In this document: piece by piece, positions 45,175 to 54,235 of the stretch
How positions within the stretch are numbered: position 1 is the stretch's first letter
How the letters are laid out: each line of letters opens with the position of its first letter
Source of the DNA: Flavobacteriaceae bacterium MAR_2009_75
GTDB lineage: Bacteria > Bacteroidota > Bacteroidia > Flavobacteriales > Flavobacteriaceae
Assembly: GCA_002813285.1 (NCBI GenBank)
Contig: PHTZ01000001.1
Span: forward strand, 4,339,501 to 4,403,500
Direction: 5' to 3'
DNA length: 64,000 bases
The notes under the pieces: model-generated
What the model was told of the DNA's origin: nothing
Database searches by the model: none
The model's input: only the letters and a program-made list of their open reading frames with translations
Translations under genes and position numbers: made by a program

Positions 45175-46023
45175 ATGAAAAAATTATCTCTTTTAATCAT
45201 GGCTTTAGTGCTATCAACGGCAGTCGAAGCACAAATAAATACGCCGGTACCTAGCCCTTTTTCTAAAGTTGAGCAAAAAGTCGGACTGACAGATGTAACT
45301 GTTGAATATTCAAGACCCTCAATGCGAGGTAGAACCATTTTTGGTGGTCTTGAAGAATATGATGAATTGTGGCGTACCGGTGCAAATGCGAGAACAAAAA
45401 TCACTTTTGGTGATGATGTGAAAATTGATGGTCAAGAGCTTAAAGCAGGTTCATATGCACTATATACAAAACCGGGAAAACAGTCTTGGGAAGTATTTTT
45501 CTATACGGAGGCCGATGGTGGAGGTACTCCACAAAAATGGGACGAAAGTAAAGTTGCGGCCAAAACGACGGTTGAAGCCTATCAATTACCGGTAGATATC
45601 GAAACTTTTACTATCACTTTCGATGATTTGACCAATAGTAGCGCGAATTTAGGGTTGATGTGGGAGAGAGCTTATGTGGCAATTCCTATCACCTTTCCTA
45701 CAGATGTCAAGGTATCGGAAAATATTAATACCGTTATGGCCGGGAGCCCAACTGCCAATGATTACTACGCAGCTGCAGTTTATTATAGCAGTGAGGACAA
45801 AGATATAGCCCAAGCCGATGAGTGGATGGACAAAGCTATAGAGATGACCGAAGAGCCTGCCTTTTGGCAATTGCGTCAACAGGCGTTGATCAAGTCTAAA
45901 TCGGGTGACAAAAAAGGTGCTGTAAAAGCAGCGAAAAAATCACTCGCTAAGGCGAAAGAGGCGGGTAATGATGACTATATCAAAATGAACACCGAATCTC
46001 TAAAAGAATGGGGAGCTAAATAA
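45175..46023 (+). CDS. Secreted DUF2911 family protein
   Basis: 282 residues. Signal peptide ends VEAQ near residue 20. The DUF2911 domain is clear in VEYSRPSMRGRTIFGG, ELWRTGANARTKITFG and GSYALYTKPGKQSWEVFF (18 residues). The C-terminal 100 residues are helical and TPR-like (AVKAAKKSLAKAKEAGNDDY). Function unknown; periplasmic or outer membrane. The 260-bp spacer before it shows no strong promoter (TACTTTCT is a weak candidate). A bidirectional terminator follows. Confidence 0.85.
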   Translation: MKKLSLLIMALVLSTAVEAQINTPVPSPFSKVEQKVGLTDVTVEYSRPSMRGRTIFGGLEEYDELWRTGANARTKITFGDDVKIDGQELKAGSYALYTKPGKQSWEVFFYTEADGGGTPQKWDESKVAAKTTVEAYQLPVDIETFTITFDDLTNSSANLGLMWERAYVAIPITFPTDVKVSENINTVMAGSPTANDYYAAAVYYSSEDKDIAQADEWMDKAIEMTEEPAFWQLRQQALIKSKSGDKKGAVKAAKKSLAKAKEAGNDDYIKMNTESLKEWGAK

Positions 46024-46042
46024 GCTAGCATTTACAAAATTT

Positions 46043-46069
46043 AAAAGGCCCCAATTTGGGGCCTTTCTT
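46043..46069. terminator. Bidirectional terminator between DUF2911 and the DUF5107 gene
   Basis: AAAGGCCCC / GGGGCCTTT with an AATTT loop. It closes the accessory locus on the minus strand. Confidence 0.85.
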
Positions 46070-49000
46070 ATTGTCTTACCGCCCATTGTGCCACTTCTAT
46101 CATATCATGAGTTATTTTACTAACCGCCTTCACTTCTTCCATCTTTTTTTTATTTTGCTCAAATAGGGCTAAAGCCAAATTAGTTTCTTTAGATTGCCCT
46201 TCAGAACTTGTTTTCAACTCTTGCAGAAGTTGATTTAACTTTTCTGTTTCCCCCAATTTTTTATAAGCTAGAAGCCCGTAAAGATGATTTAGGGTATTTC
46301 TCTCGGAATGTAATTCGGTATAATCGATTATTTCCTTCAATGCGGAAAGATTTTTTTCAGTCTCCCCTATATAATCTGATGCTAAGGCCAATAAGTAGTT
46401 CTGTGCTCTCTCATCAGGATCGTATGGTTTACCAACTCCTATATTTTCGGGCCATTCTTTTGATTTGTGAAGTATGGCAATAGCCTCTTTGTAATGTTTT
46501 TTTTCTAACTTCTCTTTTGCTAGGGCCAAATGAGCTCGTTCATAAATTTTACGACTTTCGCTAGCATGTTCATAAGGTAAAACATTAATGGTGAGCAGTA
46601 TATCAATAACCTCTTGATACTTCTTCACGTTTAACAGCGCTTTTGAATGGGCAAGACCAATATTGTAGTTGTTCGGGTATCTTTTGAATGCTTTTTTAGA
46701 TAGCCTATACGCCTGCTCGAATTTTTTGGATTCTAGATAGAAAAGGATATTTTCTTCCCATACTTTCCAATCGTTTGCATTCAGTTCTAATGCCCTTTTA
46801 TAATCGGCTTCAACCGCCTCAACAGATCGATTACCTAACATTTTGGCACGAAATAAATAGAAAATCGCTGAGTCTGCGTTGAAACCTATTTCTTTTAAAA
46901 TAGTTTCGCCCTTGGCAATATGGCCAACAGCTATATAATTCTGCGCCAAATAATATTTAAACTTCCAACTTTCATTCTGCTCTACCACCCATTTTAATAT
47001 AGGTAATGTTTCTCTTCTATAAGGAAAAACAAGTTCGATAGAATTCTTGGCAATCTTTTTTAAGGTGGCAGCGACATTTAATTCTGTTGACGCTCTTTGC
47101 AAGTAGGTACTCCACAGTGCATTCTTGGTGTTTTCGGCTTGTAAGCTTAAAATTTGTAAAGCTTCATCTGCTAAGCCAAGATTTTTGTATTCCAAAGCTA
47201 GGGTTAAATTGGTTTCAGCCGGAAATTCATTGTGTACATTGAAATTAGGGTTTTTAGACGTTTTGAATTGCTCTTCAAAGTTTGCAAAATGGGAGAGGGG
47301 GGCAATTTTTCGAAGTTTCTCTAATTCAATTTCAAAAAGCTCAGAATTTCCTTTTTTTCTAGCGGTAGCCAGTTTCACTTTTCTAGCATTCAGGTTGTAA
47401 GTGTTGAAGTCAAGGGCTTTTTTAGCATAGTTATCAGCTCGCAAATAATTTTTTGATGCCAGATAGAGTTCGGCCATTTGTGCATACGCCACCGAGCGAT
47501 ATTTCATATCTCGTGCGGCCCACCCTAAGGATTCAAGAGCATTGATGGTATCATTTTGGGCGCGATAACTTATTCCTGCTATATAATTTGCGCCAGAGTT
47601 GTAGGTGTCTAATTTCAATACCGTGTTGGCATGGGCCAATGCTCTATCGTAGTTGGTTTTTCGATACTCAAGTTCTGCTAATTTGACCAAACCTGATTGA
47701 TGGTAAGGGTCATGGCTTACAAGTTCCTTCAAGAGTTCTTCCGCTTTTTTAAACTCTCTAAATTCCATAGCTTCGGTACCGTCAAATAGAAGTTGTTCCG
47801 TTTTTGAAATTTTCACTTCGGTATCGGGCTCGAAAGGCCTTTTAAGTCTATTGATTTCCAAATTTGAAGAGTACGACAATTCTGTGCCTTCAATCACGAC
47901 TTCTACTTTGTCCGTTGATTTCGCCTCCAATACTCGAGAATATATCTCCATGGTATTTAAGCTCAAAACTTCATCAACTACCCTTTTTCCATTGATATCG
48001 ATTTTAAGGGTATTATTTAGTTTTTGCAAGGGATTGATACCTATTTTTAATTTTCCGTCATCATGTTCGACATTTAAAACCCCATGAGGAGAAGCATCTA
48101 CCATGCCACCTATCTGTTTGTACGGAAACCAGATTTCGCTCCATCTATCACTTGCGTATGCTTGAAAACCCACTTGACTGATAGGGTTGACCTCTCCTGG
48201 AAAATATTGGTCAAACAGGCGCCCAGCCTGAAATTCGATGTATTGACCATCGGAATCGGTCAATAAATCTTCCCAGATACCGCCAGAACGAGACAATGAC
48301 CAAATCCATAATTTTTGACCTGGCATTTCTTCATACGGAGCCCATTGCCCGAAGCCGAAATTGCTATCATGATAATAACCTCCGAAGAAATCATTATAGT
48401 CACCAACAATATGGTATGATTTTGCCGGACCGAAATTGTTGTTTTTGTAGTACGATAGATTTCTATTTTCACTATCAATAGGCCATGAGCGTGCATCGCC
48501 ATTGTGCTCTACAAAGGCATTACCTGGAATAAAAAATTCTAAATCTTGTTTGGCTTCGGCGGCACCTGTCATCCAATTATAATAAGACTGCGTTAGGGGA
48601 GAGGCGTTATACCAAGATGCATTGGTCTCAAAATAGGCTTTGTCTTTTTCTAAGCGAATTTCAACTTGCCACATGGTATTTGAGGGTAGGTCTATGGCGC
48701 CGACGATACAACTTACACTGCCATCTTCGTTTTCTTTGGTTAGATAATCTACTGAGGTTGCGGTATTCGGGTGGTGGCCAATAATACCAAAGTTAAATTC
48801 AATTCCACCAGATGTCCACGGCCCTCTCATTGCTATATTGCGAAATTTGATAACATCGTTTTTATAGAGAAACTCTTCGCCCGTACTTTTTTCAATTGCT
48901 CCCCAGACTTTTCCGCCGATTTCGGGTAGTACCATAACCTTAACAAAATCATTTTCTAAAGTGACCACTTTCCAATCTTGCTTTTTGGCCTGGTGCTCAT

Positions 49001-49187
49001 ATTCTTCAAACTTGAAATACGGAAATATTTTAGGGTTTTCAGTTAAAATGGGCACAGGGTTCGGTTTGCCAAAACCGTATGTTTCCAATGATTGAATTTC
49101 TTCTGAAATGGATGCAGATTGAGCACAAAGACTTAAAGTCACTGACTGAATCATTAGAAGTGCAAAGAGGCTAAAACTAAATTTCAT
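46068..49187 (-). CDS. Secreted DUF5107 protein with a large TPR region
   Basis: 1039 residues. A signal peptide ends LCAQ near residue 23. The N-terminal DUF5107 domain (about 30-380) has VTLENDFVKVMVLPEIGGKV (20 residues), a GGIEFNFGIIGHHP segment and WMTGAAEAKQDLEFFIPGN, resembling galactose-mutarotase-like sugar-binding folds. From about 470 to the end it is helical tandem TPR-like repeats. Its start overlaps the stop of the VCBS gene by one base (TAATG), so the two proteins are made together. Role unknown; carbohydrate binding or processing is inferred. Confidence 0.8.
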   Translation of the reverse strand: MKFSFSLFALLMIQSVTLSLCAQSASISEEIQSLETYGFGKPNPVPILTENPKIFPYFKFEEYEHQAKKQDWKVVTLENDFVKVMVLPEIGGKVWGAIEKSTGEEFLYKNDVIKFRNIAMRGPWTSGGIEFNFGIIGHHPNTATSVDYLTKENEDGSVSCIVGAIDLPSNTMWQVEIRLEKDKAYFETNASWYNASPLTQSYYNWMTGAAEAKQDLEFFIPGNAFVEHNGDARSWPIDSENRNLSYYKNNNFGPAKSYHIVGDYNDFFGGYYHDSNFGFGQWAPYEEMPGQKLWIWSLSRSGGIWEDLLTDSDGQYIEFQAGRLFDQYFPGEVNPISQVGFQAYASDRWSEIWFPYKQIGGMVDASPHGVLNVEHDDGKLKIGINPLQKLNNTLKIDINGKRVVDEVLSLNTMEIYSRVLEAKSTDKVEVVIEGTELSYSSNLEINRLKRPFEPDTEVKISKTEQLLFDGTEAMEFREFKKAEELLKELVSHDPYHQSGLVKLAELEYRKTNYDRALAHANTVLKLDTYNSGANYIAGISYRAQNDTINALESLGWAARDMKYRSVAYAQMAELYLASKNYLRADNYAKKALDFNTYNLNARKVKLATARKKGNSELFEIELEKLRKIAPLSHFANFEEQFKTSKNPNFNVHNEFPAETNLTLALEYKNLGLADEALQILSLQAENTKNALWSTYLQRASTELNVAATLKKIAKNSIELVFPYRRETLPILKWVVEQNESWKFKYYLAQNYIAVGHIAKGETILKEIGFNADSAIFYLFRAKMLGNRSVEAVEADYKRALELNANDWKVWEENILFYLESKKFEQAYRLSKKAFKRYPNNYNIGLAHSKALLNVKKYQEVIDILLTINVLPYEHASESRKIYERAHLALAKEKLEKKHYKEAIAILHKSKEWPENIGVGKPYDPDERAQNYLLALASDYIGETEKNLSALKEIIDYTELHSERNTLNHLYGLLAYKKLGETEKLNQLLQELKTSSEGQSKETNLALALFEQNKKKMEEVKAVSKITHDMIEVAQWAVRQ

Positions 49188-52100
49188 TATTCGGAGGGGG
49201 CATTAAGTTTATATGTAATTAATGATTGATTGTTTCTCGCAAAGAGGTATAAATTCTTACTCGTACCCAACTTGATTTTTTCAATATCGCGAACTTCACC
49301 ATCTATGTTCAGTCCACTTTCAAGGGTGTTGATATTTTTAAAAGTGCCATCACCGTTTCCTAAAAGTAGAACACCCTTATTGGCATCGTACCTGCCATAC
49401 TTGACCCTGGTGCCGTAGAAATTTCCAGCAAGAATTATGTCAAGGTGGCCGTCTTTATTTATATCATCGACCAATATACCATGAACAGGAGCAAATTGGG
49501 CAAGCGTCGGTAGCGCACTAATTTTAAATTTACCTTTACCCAAATTCTCTATATAACTTGTCGCAAAGTTTGTCGCTTTAAGAATATCTACTCCGGAAAG
49601 TTCGTCTTTTGAAAAAATGTCAGAAATTTTTGCATTGGCATAATCGGAATAATTCACGTATTTGTTTTTGAGTCCGCTCAATTGGCCCACCAGATCATCT
49701 TTCGAAAAAACGGGATAGCTTTCTCCCATGATGTAGGATGTTAGAATTGGATCAAGTGAACCATTGCCATCGAAATCTTTTGAATATAATTCTACAGGTT
49801 CTTCTTTTGAGGACTTCAATTGAGAGTTCAATCCAAAGTTGCCAACGATGAAATCAAGATCACCATCCCCATCGAAATCGCCTGATTCAAGAGTATTCCA
49901 CCAACCAAATTCATCTTGTAAGCCTGAACTTTTGGTGCTCTCTATAAACTTACCGTCAGCATTTGTAAAGCTCCGGACGGTCATAAATTCACCCACTACC
50001 ATAAGGTCATCTATTTCATCTCCGTCGAAATCGGTAAATACGGCATCGGTGACCATTCCAACGGATTGTAAGTTTTCGGCAACTGCATTGGTCACATCTT
50101 TGAAATTACCCGAACCATCATTCTCAAGAAGGTAACTTTTTGGTGATGTGGGGTATTGGCCAGGTACAGATCTTCCACCGACAAATAAGTCTAAATCACC
50201 ATCATTGTCAAAATCATTTGCTATGGCACAAGAACCATTAACAAGCATTTGTGGTAAACTGGCGCTATTTCTGGTAAAGCTTCCACGTCCGTTGTTAAAG
50301 TATATTCGGTCTTGCAATTGAGAATCACTTAAATCAAATTCATGACCACCACTGACTACATAAAGGTCTAAATCTCCATCTTTATCCGCATCAAAAAAAA
50401 GTGCATTGGTATCTTCAAAACCTTGTTCATGATCAAAGGATGAGTTCGATTTTTTGAATGTGCTGCCATTTTGCTGTATATAAAGTTCACCGGCCTGGCC
50501 TTTGGCACCACAAATATAAATGTCTTCCAAACCATCATCATTTACATCTCCCTTTGCAATTTTCGGCCCTTGGGTAGAAAGTTTGTGTGGTAGCAATTGC
50601 TCTCGTTTAAAATCGACATAATTGTTCTCGTGATGTGCAAAATTTATTATACTGTCTCTTGAAACATCGATAAAGTAGGTATCGCTTTTTTTTGCTTTGG
50701 ATGTTTCAACAGAACCGGCATTATTCTGATCCAGTATAAGTAATTGGTTCGCTGATACATTTTCAAGAATTTGTTTACTATTGTCGGGCCAAGTAATTTT
50801 AAGTTGATTAATTGTATCGGCAGTACCAAGGCCAAAAAGTAAGTTGTAATCTACCGAGGATTGAAAACCCCGAGTAGGCATCATTTCTTGAACTTGAATT
50901 TGTTCACCGATTTTTATTTCTATTTTACTCCCAATGCCATGCGTGTTTTTTTCACTTCCTTTAAGAGAAACCTTTAAATAATTATTATTGAAATGCAAGT
51001 TGCTATTGTTTCTGTAGATGGAGGCATATTCATCAGTATTATTAACAATTATATCCAGGTCACCATCATTATCTAAATCTGCATAAGCAGCTCCGTTGGA
51101 TAATGTTTTTTGGTTTAAACCCCAGTCTGCATTTACTTTTGTAAAAGTTAAATCACCATTATTTCGATAGGTGTAATTCTCTTCTATAATCGCTGGCATA
51201 TTGTTCAGTAAATCATTTACGGCCATTTCTGCCCCTCCCTGATTTTCTTCCATCTTTTGTTGTACGGCATAATTCATAAAATCCATATTCGTATAGTCTC
51301 GCTTTACTCCGTTGGTAATAAATAAATCTTTGTAACCATCATTGTCAAAATCTGCCAACAATGGTGCCCAGCTCCAATCTGTACTAGATATACCCGAAAA
51401 TTGACCTATTTCAGAAAATGACTTTCCATTATTATTCAGATGCATCATGTTTCTCATAGACTGATGGTAGAAGCCTGATTTGACCAAAAACTGAAACTTG
51501 TCATAATTATCTGGCCCAGAAACCATTTTTTGTCTGAAATTACCCTCAGGTAGCATATCTAATGTCATTATTTCTGGATACCCGTCATTGTTGATATCGG
51601 CAACATCAGAGCCCATTGAGAAGTGTGAAGTATGGCCAATAAATCGTTCAAGACTTTCGGTAAACGTACCGTCTTGGTTATTAATATACAGGTAATCTTG
51701 TTCGTTAAAATCGTTAGAGACATATATATCGGGCCAACTATCATCATTAACATCGGATACAGCTACCCCAAGACCGAACCCCAATACATTGGAGGTAAGT
51801 CCCACCTTGTCATTGGAGATTAAAAAATTTCCATCTTCATTGATGTAAAAATGATCTTCGAAATATGGATTTCTCTTAGCTTTAAGTTTATTCGAAACTT
51901 GTCTAAAACTAGCATATTCTTGAATAGAATGGTTTACAACATACAAATCTAGATCACCATCTTTGTCATAATCGAAGAAGGTGCCCTGGGTGGAATAGCC
52001 CGGGTCATCAATACCATATTCTGCTGCCCGTTCTGTAAAGGTGAGATCTCCATTATTAATGAAAAGCAAATTCTTTCGCTTAACATCATTTTTAGCGGCA

Positions 52101-52507
52101 GATCTACAGACGTAAATGTCCATATAGCCATCAGAGTTTATATCGACCATGGTAGTGCCCGTATTCCATAATCCTTCCGCGAAGACACCTGCATCTTTGG
52201 CAATTTCTTCAAATTTAATATCACCTTTGTTTAGGTAAAGGTGGCTGCCGACCATACTGCCGGTAAAATAAATATCTTGAAGCCCATCATTATTTATATC
52301 GCCGACCGATACACCGCCACCATTATAGATATAACCATATGTTAGTATATTGAACTCATCGGTTTCCTTTAAAAAATTTTTAAAGTTAATGTTTGTTTTA
52401 CTTTCAGAAAGTAAGGTGAACATCTTGCTCTTATTTTCATCTTCGCAAGAAATTGAGATTTGCATTAGTAGCGTTAATAGTAAAACTCTAAAAATTTTAG
52501 TATGCAT
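49187..52507 (-). CDS. Giant VCBS/FG-GAP repeat lipoprotein with ASPIC/UnbV domain (CRTAC1-like)
   Basis: 1106 residues. Lipoprotein signal ends ISISCED (lipobox Cys21). Calcium-binding VCBS/FG-GAP repeats of D-x-D-x-D-G-x-x-D type occur on both sides, for example DINNDGLQDIYFTG, DADKDGDLDLYVV, DFDNDGDLDLFVGG. A central ASPIC/UnbV part has HGIGSKIEIKIGEQIQVQEM (20 residues) near residue 540. Two seven-bladed propellers linked by ASPIC fit the length. Outer-surface exposure is likely. It follows susCD with a 140-bp gap containing a terminator, so read-through or its own promoter is needed. Confidence 0.85.
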   Translation of the reverse strand: MHTKIFRVLLLTLLMQISISCEDENKSKMFTLLSESKTNINFKNFLKETDEFNILTYGYIYNGGGVSVGDINNDGLQDIYFTGSMVGSHLYLNKGDIKFEEIAKDAGVFAEGLWNTGTTMVDINSDGYMDIYVCRSAAKNDVKRKNLLFINNGDLTFTERAAEYGIDDPGYSTQGTFFDYDKDGDLDLYVVNHSIQEYASFRQVSNKLKAKRNPYFEDHFYINEDGNFLISNDKVGLTSNVLGFGLGVAVSDVNDDSWPDIYVSNDFNEQDYLYINNQDGTFTESLERFIGHTSHFSMGSDVADINNDGYPEIMTLDMLPEGNFRQKMVSGPDNYDKFQFLVKSGFYHQSMRNMMHLNNNGKSFSEIGQFSGISSTDWSWAPLLADFDNDGYKDLFITNGVKRDYTNMDFMNYAVQQKMEENQGGAEMAVNDLLNNMPAIIEENYTYRNNGDLTFTKVNADWGLNQKTLSNGAAYADLDNDGDLDIIVNNTDEYASIYRNNSNLHFNNNYLKVSLKGSEKNTHGIGSKIEIKIGEQIQVQEMMPTRGFQSSVDYNLLFGLGTADTINQLKITWPDNSKQILENVSANQLLILDQNNAGSVETSKAKKSDTYFIDVSRDSIINFAHHENNYVDFKREQLLPHKLSTQGPKIAKGDVNDDGLEDIYICGAKGQAGELYIQQNGSTFKKSNSSFDHEQGFEDTNALFFDADKDGDLDLYVVSGGHEFDLSDSQLQDRIYFNNGRGSFTRNSASLPQMLVNGSCAIANDFDNDGDLDLFVGGRSVPGQYPTSPKSYLLENDGSGNFKDVTNAVAENLQSVGMVTDAVFTDFDGDEIDDLMVVGEFMTVRSFTNADGKFIESTKSSGLQDEFGWWNTLESGDFDGDGDLDFIVGNFGLNSQLKSSKEEPVELYSKDFDGNGSLDPILTSYIMGESYPVFSKDDLVGQLSGLKNKYVNYSDYANAKISDIFSKDELSGVDILKATNFATSYIENLGKGKFKISALPTLAQFAPVHGILVDDINKDGHLDIILAGNFYGTRVKYGRYDANKGVLLLGNGDGTFKNINTLESGLNIDGEVRDIEKIKLGTSKNLYLFARNNQSLITYKLNAPSE

Positions 52508-52590
52508 ATCTCATTGTTTAGTCTGGTGAGTCATAATTTAAGATATTTTCCTAAAAAAAATCTTCTACTCCTGTTGCTTTATTATACTAT

Positions 52591-52625
52591 AAAAAAACCT
52601 GTAGGATTGGCAGCCTACAGGTTTT
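52591..52625 (-). terminator. Terminator after susD
   Basis: AAAACCTGTAGG / CCTACAGGTTTT 12-bp stem with an eight-base loop; on the minus strand it ends in a T run. It separates susCD from the VCBS-DUF5107 pair. Confidence 0.92.
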
Positions 52626-52647
52626 ACTATCAAACAATTAAAAATAA

Positions 52648-54225
52648 TTAAAAATTTGGTGCGCCTGTATCCCACCATAAGCGGGTGTTTATTTCATCTG
52701 GTCCACCAAGTTTTGAAACACCATCGGCAACTGAAGCCGGGTTGTTCTCTCTTTCGGAATTGGGGAAAGGCATTCGTTTAATCCATTCGTCTCCCGGTAC
52801 AATGCCCCAGTCAGCGTTGCTTGCGTTGAAATATACTAACGGCAATTTTGGATAGCCAGTTCTTCTAAAATCTACCCACGCTTCCATTTCATTGGTATAA
52901 GCTGCAATCCATTTTTGAGTAATTATTTTCTCTAATTTGGTTTCATTGTCGGCGGCTTCATCCCAAGCAATCGTATTTGTAATCCTATTGGTGAAATCGT
53001 TAATAGCTCCCTCATAAACTGGATCATCATAGTCTATAGGTTGACTGGTATTATCTGCTAAGTATGCATCGGCACCACCTGCTCCCCAGAGCTCGAATGA
53101 AGCTTTAACACCTGCTTCGTAATTTTCTTGTGCACCACCGGAACCGGTCCAACCACGTAAGGCAGCTTCTGCTTTAAGAAAGAAAACTTCGTCTACGCTC
53201 ATTACCTTTCGGGTGGTAACTTTAGAAGGGTCGTTGAAGCTTATGTCAATAGTGGAGAATGGTATATGGTCGTCTTTGGCTACGAGTTCACCGCCGTTAC
53301 GTATACCTTTATAGGGTAATTCGGGGTGATCCGTAACTAACGACATATCTTCCACAGGATCAAAAAATGAATGAATACGGTTGTCTTGATAGCCCACTAA
53401 AATTGACTCCATGGTGGCACTCATTCTAGTATCGTTCCACTCAAAACAAATTTGAGCCGGGTGAAATTTGTTACCATATAAAGAAAGATTAAAGTTATCA
53501 GAATTTGATTCCATCAATCCGGCTGGATCGGAGAGCGCTTTCTCTCCTTCAGTTTTTGCCAATGCTGGATCTGCTTTGGATATACGCATGGCCAATTGTA
53601 AGCGCAGAGAATTTGCAAACTTGGCCCATTGTGCAACATCACCACCGTAGCTAGCGTCAAAATCCGATAGGCCAGTGTAGTCTGTGTTTGCGTTGAAAAC
53701 AGAAATAATACGATCTAAATCACTGAAAAAAGCTGCGTATAACTCCGGTTCACTGTCATACAAAGCTCCACCTTCTTGCCCAAAATTAGTATAAATCATG
53801 GGTCCGTAATATGTGGTTGCTCTTGAGATAGAAATAACCTTTATTAAATTAGCCCATTCTGCAAATATATTATAGCCATCGGCTTCAGCAAGTTCTATAA
53901 CTTGTTTTGCCGGTGCCATAATATTTTGATATTGCAAATCCCAAAGACGGTTCCATCTTATATAGTAGGTTGTATTATTCACATTACCAACAAATGGAGT
54001 GGGTTGCGCCAAATGTTGTGCAAATGAGGTAACCGCTAAATTATGGTCAATTTGAATACCAAAGAGACTGCTCAACATTGATGGATAAAAAGCACCGACA
54101 TGATTAAAATCTTGCTTTAGAGACTCCGTAGAAATTTCATAGGGATTTGTGTTCGTTTCCTCAAAGTCGTCGGTACATGCGCTGACCGCTATTAGCAGAA
54201 GCGATAGATATATATACTTTTTCAT
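52648..54225 (-). CDS. SusD/RagB-family nutrient-binding outer membrane lipoprotein
   Basis: 525 residues. Signal ends SACTDDFEETNTNPY, with lipobox Cys17. The helix-rich body with WAKFANSLRLQLAMRISKADP and the end part ERENNPASVADGVSKLGG identifies the SusD-like-2 type. It is the surface lipoprotein lid of a SusC transporter, binding the ligand outside the cell. It lies ten bases after susC and is cotranscribed. Confidence 0.9.
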   Translation of the reverse strand: MKKYIYLSLLLIAVSACTDDFEETNTNPYEISTESLKQDFNHVGAFYPSMLSSLFGIQIDHNLAVTSFAQHLAQPTPFVGNVNNTTYYIRWNRLWDLQYQNIMAPAKQVIELAEADGYNIFAEWANLIKVISISRATTYYGPMIYTNFGQEGGALYDSEPELYAAFFSDLDRIISVFNANTDYTGLSDFDASYGGDVAQWAKFANSLRLQLAMRISKADPALAKTEGEKALSDPAGLMESNSDNFNLSLYGNKFHPAQICFEWNDTRMSATMESILVGYQDNRIHSFFDPVEDMSLVTDHPELPYKGIRNGGELVAKDDHIPFSTIDISFNDPSKVTTRKVMSVDEVFFLKAEAALRGWTGSGGAQENYEAGVKASFELWGAGGADAYLADNTSQPIDYDDPVYEGAINDFTNRITNTIAWDEAADNETKLEKIITQKWIAAYTNEMEAWVDFRRTGYPKLPLVYFNASNADWGIVPGDEWIKRMPFPNSERENNPASVADGVSKLGGPDEINTRLWWDTGAPNF

Positions 54226-54235
54226 ATTTAATTTT

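Noticed and set aside
48260-48502. 80-residue minus-strand frame inside the DUF5107 gene
   Set aside because: It is an alternate frame of the same strand and reads as low-complexity Ile/Met/His-rich sequence without a start context.
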